DNA of 64,000 nucleotides from Metallyticus violacea (lineage: Eukaryota; Arthropoda; Insecta; Mantodea; Metallyticidae). A model generated the notes under the pieces. That model did no database searches. It was not told the DNA's origin and worked only from the letters and a program-made list of their open reading frames with translations. The translations under genes were made by a program, and so were the position numbers. Of the stretch, positions 23,616-35,347 are shown one piece after another; position 1 is the first letter of the stretch; each line of letters starts with the position of its first letter. The stretch covers positions 83,049,501 through 83,113,500 of the forward strand of contig CM060831.1 in assembly GCA_030762175.1 (NCBI GenBank), in the 5' to 3' direction.

Positions 23616-24401
23616 TCATGTGTTCCATTGATTCTGCAGATATCCTCTATAATCAAGGTTTTCCCACATTCGAAGCAACATGCTTCTATCAATCTGTTCA
23701 AATATATTGTTTATAACAGCCCATTGTTCTGGTTGGTTTGGTGGTAAAGGTGACAAAAGCAATGAATAGTCCCACACATAAAAAATCGCATGGGACTAGG
23801 TCGGGGAAGCGTGCAGGCCATGATAGCAGTTGCTGATCATCTCCCCTAATCCATCCATCGGTTTCTCCATCCTATTGGCTGAAAAAATCCACACTGTCAA
23901 TCTCAAGCTGTGCAATGAGCCAATTTTCCAGCATGTCCAGATACACGTGTCCTGTAATGGTCTCTTCTGCACAGAACAGAATAGCTTTTGGCGAGGCTGA
24001 AACGTGCAGATTTTCTGTGCCCCAGATTTGCACTGTTCACTTTGACATTCACAAAAGAAATGTTGCCTCATCAATCACTGCAGGTTCACCAAACCCGCTC
24101 TCTTCCATAAATTGTTGCAAATCTTCAGAAAACTGAAAGTGTCAAACTTGGTCACTTCTGTGGGCTACGTGTAAAACCCGTCAACAGCTCTCAATTGTTT
24201 CTTCAGTCGATGTAGGCCGACCCGCTGATTTCCCCTTACCGAGGCATCACGAAGTTGTAGACTGCGCATGCCATTGTTGAATGTAGTTAACAGTTGGTGC
24301 ATCTTTTTTTAATTTTGTTCTAAATATCCTTGCACTGTTTTGAGAGACTGGTGTGAATGAAATTCAAGCACGGCTTGTGCTTTTTCAGCGCTTGTCGCCA
24401 T
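23616..24401 (-). pseudogene. TnE: IS630-type transposase relic, N- to C-terminus
   Basis: Read on the minus strand from ATG at 24401: MATSAEKAQAVLEFHSHQSL and QWHAQSTTS (HTH region), GKSAGRPTSTEETIE, IWGTENLHVSASPKAILFCA, EETITGHVYLDMLENWLIAQ, RFPDLVPCDF (last catalytic block) and FEQIDRSMLLRMWENLDYRG to a stop at 23616. The order and spacing match the arthropod transposases that end in a PDLTPLDFFLWG-like block. The QDGAPPH segment with the second acid is missing or deleted and at least four frameshifts or stops are present. It is a fairly complete but dead copy. Terminal repeats were not identified. Confidence 0.75.
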
Positions 24402-24888
24402 CTTTACTAACTACTGCGCTATCAGCAGATCGGAAACGCGGCTGAAAGAAAAAGAAAATCTTTTCAGTTTTTTCTACTTTAAAGTTTAATGATAATAATA
24501 CACCTACGGTAAATTTATGAAGACGCTTCAAACATTTCCAATTATTCTGTATTAGTGCATGCTGAACTTGGTATTTCCTTTACATGACTGACAGGGCATT
24601 CCTTTCAAGAGGAGGTGTACTTTTAGGCATAAAACTGCCTTAAGAATGCTATAAATATAACATTCATCATTCTTAAGGGATCTCTCAGCTTTAGCATACA
24701 GACTAATTGGGATATGCGAGCTCCGCGTACTGCCTATTACACTGAGCGGTTTTCTGTTCTAAAACTTTCGCGTTACTTACGCGAGTGATAGTAACATGCA
24801 CTATAATGACTACTAACCTTTTGACAAGTGATGTCCCTTAGCACTCAGACATCTTCTGATGAAATTTCCATTCACACGGATTCCTTCG
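24402..24888. other. no gene recognised
   Basis: Spacer between TnE and TnF-1, with no coding or repeat signal. Confidence 0.4.
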
Positions 24889-25359
24889 TTAGTACATTCT
24901 TTTTCGCTCCTTAGATTTAGCGTTTAGCGATCCCGTTGTGCTAAACTCATTAACCAGACAGCTAACAGTTTCTCTACCTGGAACTGAAATACCAGCAAAT
25001 TTCTCCTGAAATTGTCTACACACCTGTCTACATGATTCGATTTTTACGAATGTATCGAACATAAAGATTCGTTGTTCAAGCGTGTTTTTCGGTAGGTATT
25101 TCAACGGACTAATAAGAATAGCCTAATGTAATTCACATACAACATATATGTCTTTAATAAACTTTCACTTTTGAGGTGCACAATGAACAAACTCTAGCCT
25201 TAACAGCTCGAACAGAAGGCAGCAACTGACACAGTATAACATGCAGTCTTGAATGGGTCATTCAGCGCTAGTGTGCTACTGGAATAATACCGAGGCCACT
25301 ACCGTGCAAGCAAACAATGCATATATGCTATCTATGGTCCGTCTGTAAATGGAACGCGT

Positions 25360-25361
<2 letters not shown>
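24889..25361 (-). pseudogene. TnF-1: 5' end and N-terminus of a transposase
   Basis: On the minus strand this begins with a terminus-like accacgcgttccatttacag at 25361, then about 250 bp of leader, then a 71-codon frame (25104-24889): LEQRIFMFDTFVKIESCRQV, REFQEKF-like residues (here RQFQEKFAG), VPGRETVSCLVNEFSTTGSL. This is the HTH N-terminus of an IS630-type transposase. The catalytic part is absent here. The terminus abuts a (TA)n tract. Two further pieces of the same family lie at 25.86-26.56 kb and 32.25-32.55 kb. Confidence 0.75.

Positions 25362-25405
<44 letters not shown>
25362..25405. repeat. (TA)n microsatellite
   Basis: About 22 TA units directly at the outer end of TnF-1. TA is the insertion target of this transposon superfamily. 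Confidence 0.95.
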
Positions 25406-25408
<3 letters not shown>

Positions 25409-25859
25409 ATCATATGAGGGGAGAGACCTGCTCATACACAAATGCAAGACAATCTACAATGATGTTTACAGTTATATTTTCGTATGGCTCAGGCAAAAAT
25501 GATCTAAGTCCTATTATTATATAACGCATATTACTCTGAGATAAATACACTCCTACCTTCAAATACACTGCATCCCATTCAATTATCTTCCAGCAAATCG
25601 ATATGCTCCTAGTAGACAGACATTATTTCCCCTATTCTTTGCAATGAGCGAAAATAATAGATTACATTTGTTCCTTACTAAGTTTAATTTCTCTGTAACC
25701 GCTTGTCAAAACTAATTCTGCAGAATTGACGCAATTTATAATAAACAACTTAAATATCACAATAATTCGGAAATTTACAAGATCAGTGTAACAATTTCAT
25801 TAAGCAAATCACTCGGTAGAAGAATTTATTAATTGCCTTCTCCAATTATGTCCCCCATT
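25406..25859. other. no gene recognised
   Basis: AT-rich, without motifs. Confidence 0.4.
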
Positions 25860-26560
25860 AACAACAGAGCGTTCTTTATATTGCCGGGCCGCGGGTCGCA
25901 CGCTGTGTACTACACTGGGAGGCAAATGAGGATTCTCTGTGTTCGAATACTTTTTGTTCTGTCAGGCTACGTGACCATTTAAATGAAACCAAGCCTCATC
26001 TGAGAAAACTATTAAATGTGGATTAACTGTACAGTCGAGAACTATAATCACTCGGTAGGATTTCAATTTTAAAAGTTTGACAGCTCTATGGACGTGGGTT
26101 TTTGAAACACACACTTGCTGTGCAACAAGTCATAGACTTCTTTGAAAAGCGTTCGAATGATGCACTAATTTCGTCAATTTTTTCTTTCCATTAGAACATA
26201 CTTTTTTGCTTATTAGGTTTAGCAATCCCGTAGCCCTAAACTTATTAACCAGATATCTAACAGTTTCTCTACCTGGAACTGAAATACCAGGAAGGTTTTT
26301 CCTGACATTGTCTACATGAATCGATTTTTACTAAGTATCGTATATAAAAATTCTATGTTCAAGCGTGATTTTTTCGGTAGGCATTTCAGTGGACTAATAA
26401 GAATAATATAATGTAATGCACACACAACATAGATGTCTTGAATAGTCTTTCATTTTTGGGGTGTAAAATGAACAAACTCTGGTCTTTACAGCTCAAACAG
26501 AAGGCAGCAACTGACACAGTATAAAACAGTTGATAAACGTAGTTTTGTGCGGGTCATTCA
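25860..26560 (-). pseudogene. TnF-2: transposase relic reaching the first catalytic acid
   Basis: The leader and HTH part match TnF-1 in the same order (VPGRETVRYLVNKF-like read from 26280). Further along the minus strand come HVHRAVKLLKLKSYRV and then VFSDEAWFHLNGHVA, the block that holds the first catalytic Asp in this family, followed by NTENPHLPP. The sequence ends near 25860 before the second and third acids. The extreme 5' terminus seen in TnF-1 is missing: similarity stops at gcgggtcattca (about 26560). Several frame changes are present. It is more informative than TnF-1 because it fixes the family as an IS630-type DDE transposase. Confidence 0.75.
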
Positions 26561-26975
26561 AAAATCACTGATTGAAACAAATGTCCCAAGAATGACAACT
26601 GTCTACGAAGACATATCAAAAGACAATATAGTGACATTAAAATTAGATATACTTCAAATACCCCACAGCTATTGTTACTCAGTTCCCAACCTGAACTAAA
26701 ACCGGAAAGTTCTTGGTCTTGATCGTATCACAAAAGTACGGTAGTTATTAATACCATTCTATTATAAAGATTAAATACCGGCACATCAAAGACTGCCTGG
26801 CATACAGCGATATGAATTACATTATTACGTTTTATTTATTTATTTGCTCCATTGTTTCAAAGAAATGATGCTGTTGGAGACATTATTACTCTCTCAATAC
26901 CCCCACATATTCAGAACACACGATAATGTCCAAAAGACCGTTGAATCTATCACGCAAGCTAACAGAATGAGAAAA
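26561..26975. other. no gene recognised
   Basis: No motif was recognised on either strand. Confidence 0.4.
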
Positions 26976-27075
26976 CAAAACAGCGAAACGTTGCAACGCT
27001 GTCTTTATTCCTTGTAGAGTGACGTTTCGCTGTTTCATTGGCCAAGGAGATAAACTGATTGGAGCAGCATATAAA
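26976..27075 (+). promoter_or_regulatory. promoter-like cluster (CCAAT, TATA)
   Basis: An inverted repeat aacagcgaaacgt (26979) / acgtttcgctgtt (27022) is followed by cattggccaagg, then a second inverted CCAAT (gattgg, 27057) and catataaaac about 10 bp further on. The order suits a Pol II core promoter. A 69-codon frame (27019-27228) overlaps it but is not recognised, so there is no gene to attach it to. Confidence 0.3.
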
Positions 27076-27637
27076 ACGGCGTACCTATACTACTATCTGT
27101 TCTTCCGAGAACCAAAATACACTGCCTGTGGTGTGAAAAACAAAAGACAGCCGTATGCTAACTTTTGTAATGAGAGAACTGCATACGTCATCGCCTACAA
27201 TAAACACTGCGCAATGATGGAACAGTAGTGCAAAGGGGAGTGAGAAACAAGGCGCATACATTAGGAGTTATGTAATAACACGTGAGTTATGAGGCATCTG
27301 CAACGTGCAAAGGGTATGTTTAATATCATTACGGCAAATTTCCACAGTGCAACAGATATACCAATGATTGCCGTTCTGGCTATTCGGCTAGGAGCGGCGC
27401 GAAATTCGTGAATATTATAATGCATGAAATACTGCTAAATGGCTTAGTAGCTACTTGTAACGTTTACTTGTCTGAATTTGGTTTGGCCTCAATTGCAGTA
27501 CGTGGATATCCCGCACAGCCTAATCGTAGTTATCACAGAAACTTTAATTTCTACGAGTTAGTTCATCCTAGACACTTTCTCTGCCTATGACGTAAGGCCG
27601 AATAGTTTAAACTCCACTCCTCTGATCACGAACGAAT
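27076..27637. other. no gene recognised
   Basis: Downstream of the promoter-like cluster. Frames of 60-70 codons occur without known motifs. Confidence 0.4.
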
Positions 27638-27914
27638 AGTATTTAATGTCCGTTTTTTTGCTACAGAAGCACCACATGTGGTGAACACTGATGATACATG
27701 AGTAATGAGAGATGAAATTATATATTGGGAAATGATTTTTTATGGAAAGAAACGTTCCAGGCCTGAATTTAGGGTACCTTCCCGGCATTTGCCATTTATG
27801 AGGACAGGAAAATCTTGGGGAAGAAATAAGTCAAGGAGGACAGTCCTGGCAGGATTCGAACCCCAGACTTCCCGCTCACGAGTCAACGCCATAACGACCT
27901 GGCCACCCGTGGCG
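27638..27914 (-). repeat. SINE-A copy (A4), full length
   Basis: Minus strand copy. Box B ggattcgaaccc (read on the plus strand) is well preserved. The head ends in cgccacgggtggcc, read on the minus strand. Confidence 0.9.
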
Positions 27915-28119
27915 AAATAACCATGTCATGAACACCAGCCCTCTAACGATCGTCATGAACGTACCGAGGGCTAACATTTTTTTTTCCCACGTGCTTTTAT
28001 GGTTGAGAAACATAATTCACTGGATACTGATTTTGTCTTCACGCATCACTATCCGTGAACATTAACAATGCAAGACGCAAGAAATGCGAACATGATGAAT
28101 TGGTAAATTTAACATGCCG

Positions 28120-28390
28120 ACCGCCACGGGTGGCCGAGGTCGTTAAAGCGCGGACTCGTGAGCGGAATGTCTGGGGTTCGAATCCTACCAGGACCGTTTT
28201 CCATGACTGTTTTTTTTTTCTCCCCAGGTTTTCCTCAGTCCTTAAAAATGGCAAATGCCAGGGAGGGAGGTAGCCTGGAACGTTTCCTCCTTAAAGAAAA
28301 ATCCTTTCTCATTTTATCTCGTGTATCATCAGTGTTCACTGTCCACGGTGCCTAAGTAGTAAAAACGGGCGTTAAACACTATTAAAAAAA
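28120..28390 (+). repeat. SINE-A copy (A5), full length with A-tail
   Basis: This copy shows the family's structure clearly. The head accgccacgggtggccgagg (box A TGGCCGAGG-type, as in tRNA-Leu or tRNA-Ser) is followed by box B GGTTCGAATCC, a T-rich linker, the cctcagtcctt block, and an end in gggcgttaaacactattaaaa. The A-rich tail suggests mobilisation by a LINE that needs no specific 3' sequence. Confidence 0.95.
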
Positions 28391-29251
28391 ATGTCGAACT
28401 TTCCTTATTATAGTGAAAGCCGTTTACTTCGACGATTACAGAAATAATTAATATAAAAGATAATAATCTAATTCTTACAATTTCTTCTCAATCATTTAAA
28501 AAAAAAAAAAAAAAAAAACCTATACATGATCTGCAAGTTATCTGCACTTGATTTAGTTACATGTGTGAAGCAACTGAAGAACTCAAGGCCCAAGTTATCC
28601 CCCCTCTCATCACCTCTCAATTACGCCATTAACAGCTCGAGGTCCAAGGCCCTTTACTATGAACGCACATACATAACGGCGCCATGGTTAAGAAAAATGT
28701 TTATAAATGCAATACACATTAATATGCTTGAGTTTTCGTTTACGATGTTTGCTCAACAAGACAAAATAAAAAAGGTAATGAAATGTTACATAACTACGGC
28801 TAACTACATAATATATTTACATTAACTACGACTAACTACCGTTTACATTAACAAATTACTAATGGGGCCGACCCGTAACACGGTGTTTTCTTTTAAATTT
28901 CACTTACCCCTGTTTTGGTTATGGAAAACTTTGCACTGCTTAAAAACGAACGTTTTATGTACATCTACAATGTACTTAAAATTTCCTCTTTGTGTTGAAT
29001 GCCGCTAGTTGCGTTTACCCTTCACAACCTATCCGCGAATATATAGTAAACATAATTAATAAAGAGAAACTACACTACTAACATGTCAAATTTTTATAGT
29101 CAATTGTTTTCGTTATAAGAATACGTGTTTTGCAGGTCCTCAAGGAGTGTTCTCCAGTATTCATTTTGGCTATACAAGAAAAAATTGGCAAGCACTGTTC
29201 TTAACGCTAAAAACTGCTAAGGTTAAAAATTATCATAATACACATTAACAA
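28391..29251. other. no gene recognised; poly(A) at 28498-28518
   Basis: A homopolymer A run of about 21 bp lies at 28498. No retroposed body adjacent to it could be recognised. The rest is AT-rich. Confidence 0.45.
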
Positions 29252-29632
29252 ATGGTTCACCATTCAAGAGAGCAGAGACCTTTTGAATCGTTGTTTAACC
29301 AGCGGGACGGTCCTCAGCAATGCACACAACCTCTTGCTTCCGCCTTCACTTTCTTACTGCTTCGCCGCCACAGACCAGAGAGGCAGCAAGCAGCAACATG
29401 CCAAGGCCATTGTCCGCCTTTAGGCGCGGCCTGTAACCCCCCCACAAATCACGGTAAGCGTACGGGACAGCGGCAGTGTTCCATGGTCACTGGAAATCTG
29501 TGGAAAAATGTTCGAGGGAACCGCTTAAAATGTCAAAGGTTATCTTGTGCCTTCTTGGCTGACGCAATGTTAGTTGCCAGTATGAGTAAACAAATTCATT
29601 TTTTCTTTCTTTTTTCTTTCTTTCTTTCCTAG
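29252..29632 (+). other. unrecognised 126-codon frame, GC-richer
   Basis: A frame of 126 codons lies in a stretch noticeably richer in G+C than its surroundings. The protein has no motif I recognise. It is rich in Gln, Arg and Cys in its middle and ends in a Phe/Ser-rich tail encoded by a pyrimidine run, which argues against a real C-terminus. It may be chance or an exon-like piece of an unknown repeat. Confidence 0.2.
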
Positions 29633-29742
29633 AACAGAGGATGAAATTCTTCCTTGATTTCATCTTCCCCCGTTTTTCCTTGTTACTTCATTGTCCAGCA
29701 ACAAGTAATACTATACGCAATGACATTATTTTCATTTGTTTG

Positions 29743-29747
<5 letters not shown>

Positions 29748-29797
<50 letters not shown>
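29748..29797. repeat. (ATT)n microsatellite
   Basis: About 16 units of ATT, separated by roughly 75 bp from SINE-B copy B7. Confidence 0.95.
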
Positions 29798-29873
29798 TTA
29801 AACTTACATTCTTTTCAATGGCTAATGACCGGTTTACTTCATTTGCGTACCACAAAGCTAGAGATTTGATTTG

Positions 29874-30110
29874 TTTTATTTACGGATGCTCTTTAACAGC
29901 TCAGGTCATCAGCGTCCCATTCTATTCAGGACGTGAAACGGCCGACAAAATTTGCTCAGAGGCCTCTTCTTTCAAGCTTGAGGTTCTTTATCGTGCCGTA
30001 AATGTACGACAGGGACCTACGGCTTTACTTCCCTTACGAAGAAAGCCATACTTAGGATTTTTACGCCCCAAAAGAGTTCATCGACCCTGGCCGGGTTTGA
30101 ACCCGAGATA
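29874..30110 (-). repeat. SINE-B copy (B7), head truncated
   Basis: The 3' end (tccgtaaataaaac) and body are good. The head leaves the family after box B near 30110, where a G-run begins. Confidence 0.85.
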
Positions 30111-30693
30111 TTGTGGGGGGGAGTGTCTGTCACTAATGCTCAAAGGAAGATGTATGCTGAGGTTATTTCAGTTACGGCCGCAGTACGTGCCTGCGAACGA
30201 GGAGACGCAATTCTTCAAGATGTGTATTGCACGTGCAGTTATATTTAGTTTGAAGGAGGCGTTGTCAGAAAGCGGTTGTGCTTTCGTGGTTTACGCAATG
30301 CTTTCATTGTGTGTCAATTGTTCTTTACTTATGCCACTATATGCTGTCTTGAAGAACGAGTTTTTATGTGCGATACAGATTGATTATAGCACATAAGTAG
30401 AAGCATCTCCCACCCCCATTGGTTACGTAAAGTTTTTATGCCACTGTTTTGGAACAGTGCCGGTATTTCCAAAGCTACTCGTTACTACAGAAAGTTTTTC
30501 CGCAGCAATTTCATCAAAAAGAGGAAGTTGACATTCTCGTATTTAGAGAAATATCCGCAAATTATGAATGCCTTCTTTTTATAATTTTCGGGGAGCATTT
30601 TACTGTATGCACGTAAAAATGCAACATGATACCGTATCCGCAGGGGCTGCTCTTCCACCATTATCAGCATTTCTAAATTTTTTTGTTTTAATA
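30111..30693. other. no gene recognised
   Basis: No motif. A long frame running through here starts inside the upstream microsatellite and SINE and is not a gene. Confidence 0.4.
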
Positions 30694-30977
30694 GTTTTAT
30701 TAATGGGCGCTCTTTTACATCTGAGATCATCAGCGTCCCATTCAATTCCGTGTGTGAAACGGCCGACAAATTTTGCTCAGAGGCCTCTTTTTTCAGGCTT
30801 GAGGTTCTTTTTCATGCCGTAAATGTACGACACGGGACCCACGGCTTTACTTCCCTTCCGAAGGAAGCCATACTTAGGATTTTTACGCCCGAAAAAATCC
30901 ATTGATCCTGGCCGGGTTTGAATCGCGATCTTAGGTTTAGGAGGCAAGTATGGTAACCACTACACGGCCAGGACCGA
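30694..30977 (-). repeat. SINE-B copy (B8), full length
   Basis: Complete from the head (cggtcctggccgtgtagtgg on the minus strand) to the tail (aataaaactatt). Box A is altered to GGCCGTGTAGTGG but still close to consensus. Confidence 0.9.
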
Positions 30978-31006
30978 ACCACATATGAATAGCCTATCAT
31001 AAACTG

Positions 31007-31434
<428 letters not shown>

Positions 31435-31708
31435 CGGTCCTGGTGGTGTAGTGGTAAACATACTTGCCTCGTAAACCCAGGATCGCGGGTTCAATTCCGG
31501 TCAGAGTCGATTAATTTTTTCGTACGAAGTATGGCTAAGTATGGAAGGGAAGCAAAACCGTGGGTCCCGTTTCGTACATTTACGGCACGAAAAAGAACCT
31601 CAAGCCTGAAAGAAGAGGCCTCTGATCAAAATTTGTCGGCCGTTTCACACTCTGAATTGAATGGGACGCTGATGACCTGAGATGTTAAAGAGTGTCCTTA
31701 AATAAACC
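31435..31708 (+). repeat. SINE-B copy (B9), full length, good Pol III boxes
   Basis: Box A TGGTGTAGTGGT and box B GGTTCAATTCC are both close to consensus. The tail reads aaataaaccaaatcaacaaa, showing that this family ends in a CAAAT-type repeat rather than poly(A). Confidence 0.95.
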
Positions 31709-31910
31709 AAATCAACAAATCAACAACAATTATGCCCGATATTAATTAAAACAGTAGTAAGTAAATGCCCTTGGTTGGTATTCAATTATGTAATCCCTTT
31801 ATTTATAAGTAACCTGAAAATGAATGCAGGTAGTAATAGCCAATTTCCTGACCTGCGCCATTTGATTCGGCGAAATCCCCAAATGGTCCTTATTTATAGT
31901 ATTTTTAATA

Positions 31911-32158
31911 GTGTTTAATGTCCGTTTTTACTACAGAGGCACCACAGGCGGTGGTTACTGATGATACATCAAATGAAATGATATATTGGGAAAGAATTTT
32001 TTAAGATAGGAAATATTCCAGGCCTAAGTTTAGATTACTACCGGCGAAGAAAAACCTGGAAAAAATCTCAGTCAGGGAGAACGGTCCTCGTGGGTATCGA
32101 TCCCCAGACCTACCGCTCACGATTCCGCGCCTTAACGACCTCGGCCACTCGGGCCGGT
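31911..32158 (-). repeat. SINE-A copy (A6)
   Basis: Minus strand, with a 20-30 bp deletion in the middle (after agattactaccggc). The head is diverged (ggcccgagtggccgagg on the minus strand). Confidence 0.85.
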
Positions 32159-32249
32159 GCGATAGTATGATATTTAAGAATGTTCACATCATAGCTCTAT
32201 TTGAAATGGATATCAATACCATGGGTGTCATTAATGTATATACACACTC

Positions 32250-32545
32250 TTTATTCAAGCGTGAATTTTTTGATAGACATTTCAGTGAACCAATAAGAAT
32301 AATATAATGTAATTCATACACAAAACAGGTGCCTTGAATAAGTTTTTACTTTTGAAATGCACAGTGAACAAACTCTAATCTTTACAGCTCGAACAGAAGG
32401 CAGCTTGTGACATAGTATAACAGCTGAAAAACGTAGCCTTGAGCGGGTCATTCACCACTAGTGCGCTTCTGGAGTAATACAGAGGTCACTGCAGTGTAAG
32501 CGAGCTACAGCCCGGCTATAAATGGAACGCATGGTGTAACATAGT
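32250..32545 (-). repeat. TnF-3: 5' leader fragment
   Basis: Matches the leader of TnF-1 and TnF-2 (cagctcgaacagaaggcagc) and the outer terminus (accatgcgttccatttatag on the minus strand), but stops before the coding region. It is therefore a third copy reduced to its 5' end. Confidence 0.75.
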
Positions 32546-32826
32546 CATTTTTATGCAACTTTTCAAATTTAGAAAAAAATTCTGCCTCTACTCCTCTCAT
32601 GAGCCACCTAACAATTGTAAATCGGAGTGCATTTAAAAATCTTTCTGTTCTGACACCGTCGCTTAATCTCTGATATTTCCAACTCTCGGGAACCTTAACA
32701 ACATATTAAAAAGCTAATACCTAACATTACACCGGAAAAGTTTGGTGGAATGCAGGAGTCTTAGCTTCTTCTTCTTCTTTTTTTATGCAATTATTTAGTA
32801 TCGCTTTGACTGCATTAATCTTCTCG
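32546..32826. other. no gene recognised
   Basis: Short spacer with a small cttctt run near 32765. Confidence 0.4.
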
Positions 32827-33001
32827 CGAGGGTAGGTGCATAAGCTACCGGCCTCGCCGATAAGGATTATCGCCTTCACAAAACCTTTATCTGGTGTCTT
32901 ACTTTATCTGAAGTTAAATAATTAGAGCTATAACTGTGTTCAGTTGTTCAGATATACTTGTATAAGAAGGCTATGTGTAGAAGATTCTGACATGTTCAAA
33001 A

Positions 33002-34190
33002 TGGAGTTTCGAGCTGATATCATGTTCTTCACAAAAGAAGGACTTACTACAAATGAAATTAAACAGCGATTGGACGGTGTATATGGGGAAGCATCTCCCT
33101 CATATTCTACCGTAAAGAATGAGCCAAACTTTTTCGAATGGGTCAAGAAAGCATTGAAGACGAAGAGCGTGCAGGTCGACCCTTGTAGGTGCTCACTCCT
33201 GAAAACATCGCTCTTGTGGAAGGAGAAGTTATGGAAGACCGGCGGCTCAAAGTTACAGAAATAGCAGCAAGTTGGGTTTTTCTAAAACAACAGTCCTTCG
33301 AATTATTCATGAACATTTAAATAAGAATAAGGTTAGTGCAAGATGAGTGCCTAGACTTCTTTCCTCAGTCCAAAAGTAGCAACGAGTCATCTGTTGTCGG
33401 GCATTTTTGGAGCTCTGCCGTGGCAATGAGAGAGACAGAAGTTCTGCAAATCATTGTTACAGGAGATGAAACTGTGGTCCTCTACTATGATCCCTTGTCC
33501 AAAAGAGAATCAATGGAGTGGCGTAAACCTGGCGAAGCACCGCCCTTAAAGGCCAAGGTCACTCAGTCAACCAATAAGATCATGGTCACAATATTTTGGG
33601 ACTGTAAAGGAATGCTCTTCATTTACTTCAAGGAGAGGAACACCGCAGTAAATGGGGAGTACTATGCTGACCTACTGCACAGACTGCGTGCTTTCATCAA
33701 AGAGAAAAGATGAGAAAAGCTGAGTGGTGGTGTGCGCCTTCTTCACGACAACGCGCCTGTGCACACAGCTCTTGTTACAAAGGAAGCTGTGAAGAAATGT
33801 GACTTCAAGAAGATCGATCATCCACCCTACATCCCAGATCTAGCTACCAGTGACTATTTCCTCTTCTGTATTACATTTTTTTTTTCACCCGACGTTAAAC
33901 ATCTCTCTTTGGCCATTCTTTCATTGACCAGTGTTTGACCTACATCTACTGTCCCATTCGCACAAAAAGCAAATACCCACTCTGCTGACCAAGGAAGATA
34001 TCACAAACTTTTAGAAACTCAAGAAGGACCTTCGAGGAAGGATATTTAAGTGTGATCAAGAAGTGATGGATGTTGTTTATGCCCATTTTGCAGACAAGAC
34101 TTCTGACTATTTTGGATGGGGGGGGGGGTTGAAATGTTAATTCAAAGATATGAGAAGTGTATTGCAATAAAGGGTAAGTATATTGAAAAG
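33002..34190 (+). pseudogene. MarB-2 transposase, broken
   Basis: Best N-terminus of the family: it starts at the ATG at 33002 (MEFRADIMFFTKEGLTTNEI), then the first HTH. Later frames give VTGDETVVLYYDPLSKRESM with the first Asp, LLHDNAPVHTALVTKEAVKK with the second, and ATSDYFLF with the third Asp intact. A frameshift follows STVK, an in-frame TGA follows IKEKR at 33711, and the inserted segment interrupts the frame right after the third catalytic block. A G-run at 34119-34127 again lies where the C-terminal residues should be. Catalytic residues survive, but the gene is dead. Confidence 0.85.
33868..34015 (-). repeat. short retroposon-like insertion in MarB-2
   Basis: Compared with MarB-1, about 145 bp separate cctcttct from aaactcaag. 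On the minus strand the insert ends in gatgtttaacgtcgggtg followed by about eleven A, as a retroposed sequence would. The end resembles the gggcgttaaac end of SINE-A only loosely. The origin of its body is unknown to me. Confidence 0.6.
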
Positions 34191-34237
34191 TGAAATATAG
34201 TTTTTGTCTTTATCATACCTAGAAAATGCGTTACAAC

Positions 34238-35300
34238 AGGTAACTCGTTGCTGCTTTTGAATACAATGAAACAAGGACTACTGACACAAGTTCCTTCAAC
34301 TTCATTCTCACGAAATAATGACTTTTGTGAAGCTCTCATAGCGACAAACATACCGTGGAATTCACTCAGTAAGTTTCTTGTTATAATGACAAATCTGTCT
34401 TCAGTTAAAATGATCTAGACAGCGGTTACCGCGCAGCAGTTTTAGAAATTTGATACCATTAAAGGACCCTGTCCTGTGTGGGGTAGTAGATGAAACCGAA
34501 GATGTCTTTGGCCATCATATGCAGAATTTTCTTACAGGCAAACTATGTGAAGATGAGTTACTTTGGCCTGAAGGAGACAGTAAGCACAAATTTCGGATTC
34601 TGCTTTCAGATGCTGCAACTTACATCTGCCTCAGCATTAAAAGTATTTTCCCCCCACTCATACGTGTATTGCGCATGCGCTTCGTAGAGTAGCGGAAGCA
34701 AAGGTAACGTTTTCCTGATGTGAACAGTTTTAATATCCAGCACCAATAAGACATTTGTTTACCCACCCAGAGAAAATGCTTGCAAAGAACATTTTCCAGA
34801 CTTCCTATTACCACTCTAACCAACTGGATTGTAGCTGATCTCTTCTGTTCAGACAATTTCAATGCTGTTAAGAAATTCGTTGGTACGCCGAATTCAATTG
34901 ACGCTTTGTCAATTCCAAGTTCTCAGAGTATTTGCAAAGGAATTTGGATGTAACCAAGGCATGTTTTAAAGTTATAACCGAGGCCGCAAAAAAGTCGAAA
35001 GAACTGCTTTGTTTTTACCAAATCACGACGAGGTTCAGAGTGAACTTGAAGTATGCAGGAAAATTAAGCGGTAACGTGTGCAGTTTTTCAGAGAGAAATC
35101 CTGACATTGAAGTTTACTGTTCTGTCGATAAACATCTTCTAGTGCTCCCTGAAGAAATTTCCCCAGAGTTAGTCACTTCTTTCAAATTTTGCCTAATAAC
35201 AACTGTAGACGTAGAAACATCCTTCTCAGCATAGTTAACTGATAAACGTGCACATATGGAGAAATATATCATATGTAATATCACGAGAGGGCCTCAGATT
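34238..35300 (+). pseudogene. DUF659/CGGBP1-like hAT transposase relic, copy 2
   Basis: In order: NDFCEALIATNIPWNSLSKF (about 34313), VLCGVVDETEDVFGHHMQNF, LLSDAATYICLSIKS and, after about 350 bp, a 100-codon frame (34932-35234) ending TTVDVETSFSA, followed after a stop by LTDKRAHMEKYIICN. The last two match the C-terminal dimerisation region of hAT transposases, which copy 1 lacks. The zinc finger and the central FAHKVNLIG-type block are missing here. Stops and frame changes occur throughout. This copy begins exactly where MarB-2 stops, so the junction was probably made by an insertion or deletion involving the two elements. Confidence 0.75.
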
Positions 35301-35347
35301 ACCAATAAATTCCAGAGTGTAGTGAGTGAATTTATCTTTTTTTTAAT

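Larger units (their letters stand above)
32827..34228 (+). mobile_element. MarB-2: mariner, 3' end lost, with insertion
   Basis: The 5' terminus gagggtaggtgcataagcta at 32829 is followed by the same leader as in MarB-1. At the other end the similarity stops at cctagaaaatg (34228), just before the right terminus should begin, and a hAT relic follows. The copy also carries a foreign insertion of about 145 bp at 33868-34015. Confidence 0.9.

Noticed and set aside
28120..28190. tRNA-like heads of SINE-A, SINE-B and SINE-C as functional tRNA genes.
   Set aside because: Boxes A and B are present, but the anticodon arm does not pair properly and each head continues into a shared SINE body in many copies.
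29641..30396. A 251-codon open frame on the plus strand, the second longest in the window.
   Set aside because: It runs through an (ATT)n microsatellite (poly-Tyr) and antisense of SINE-B copy B7. It is not a gene.
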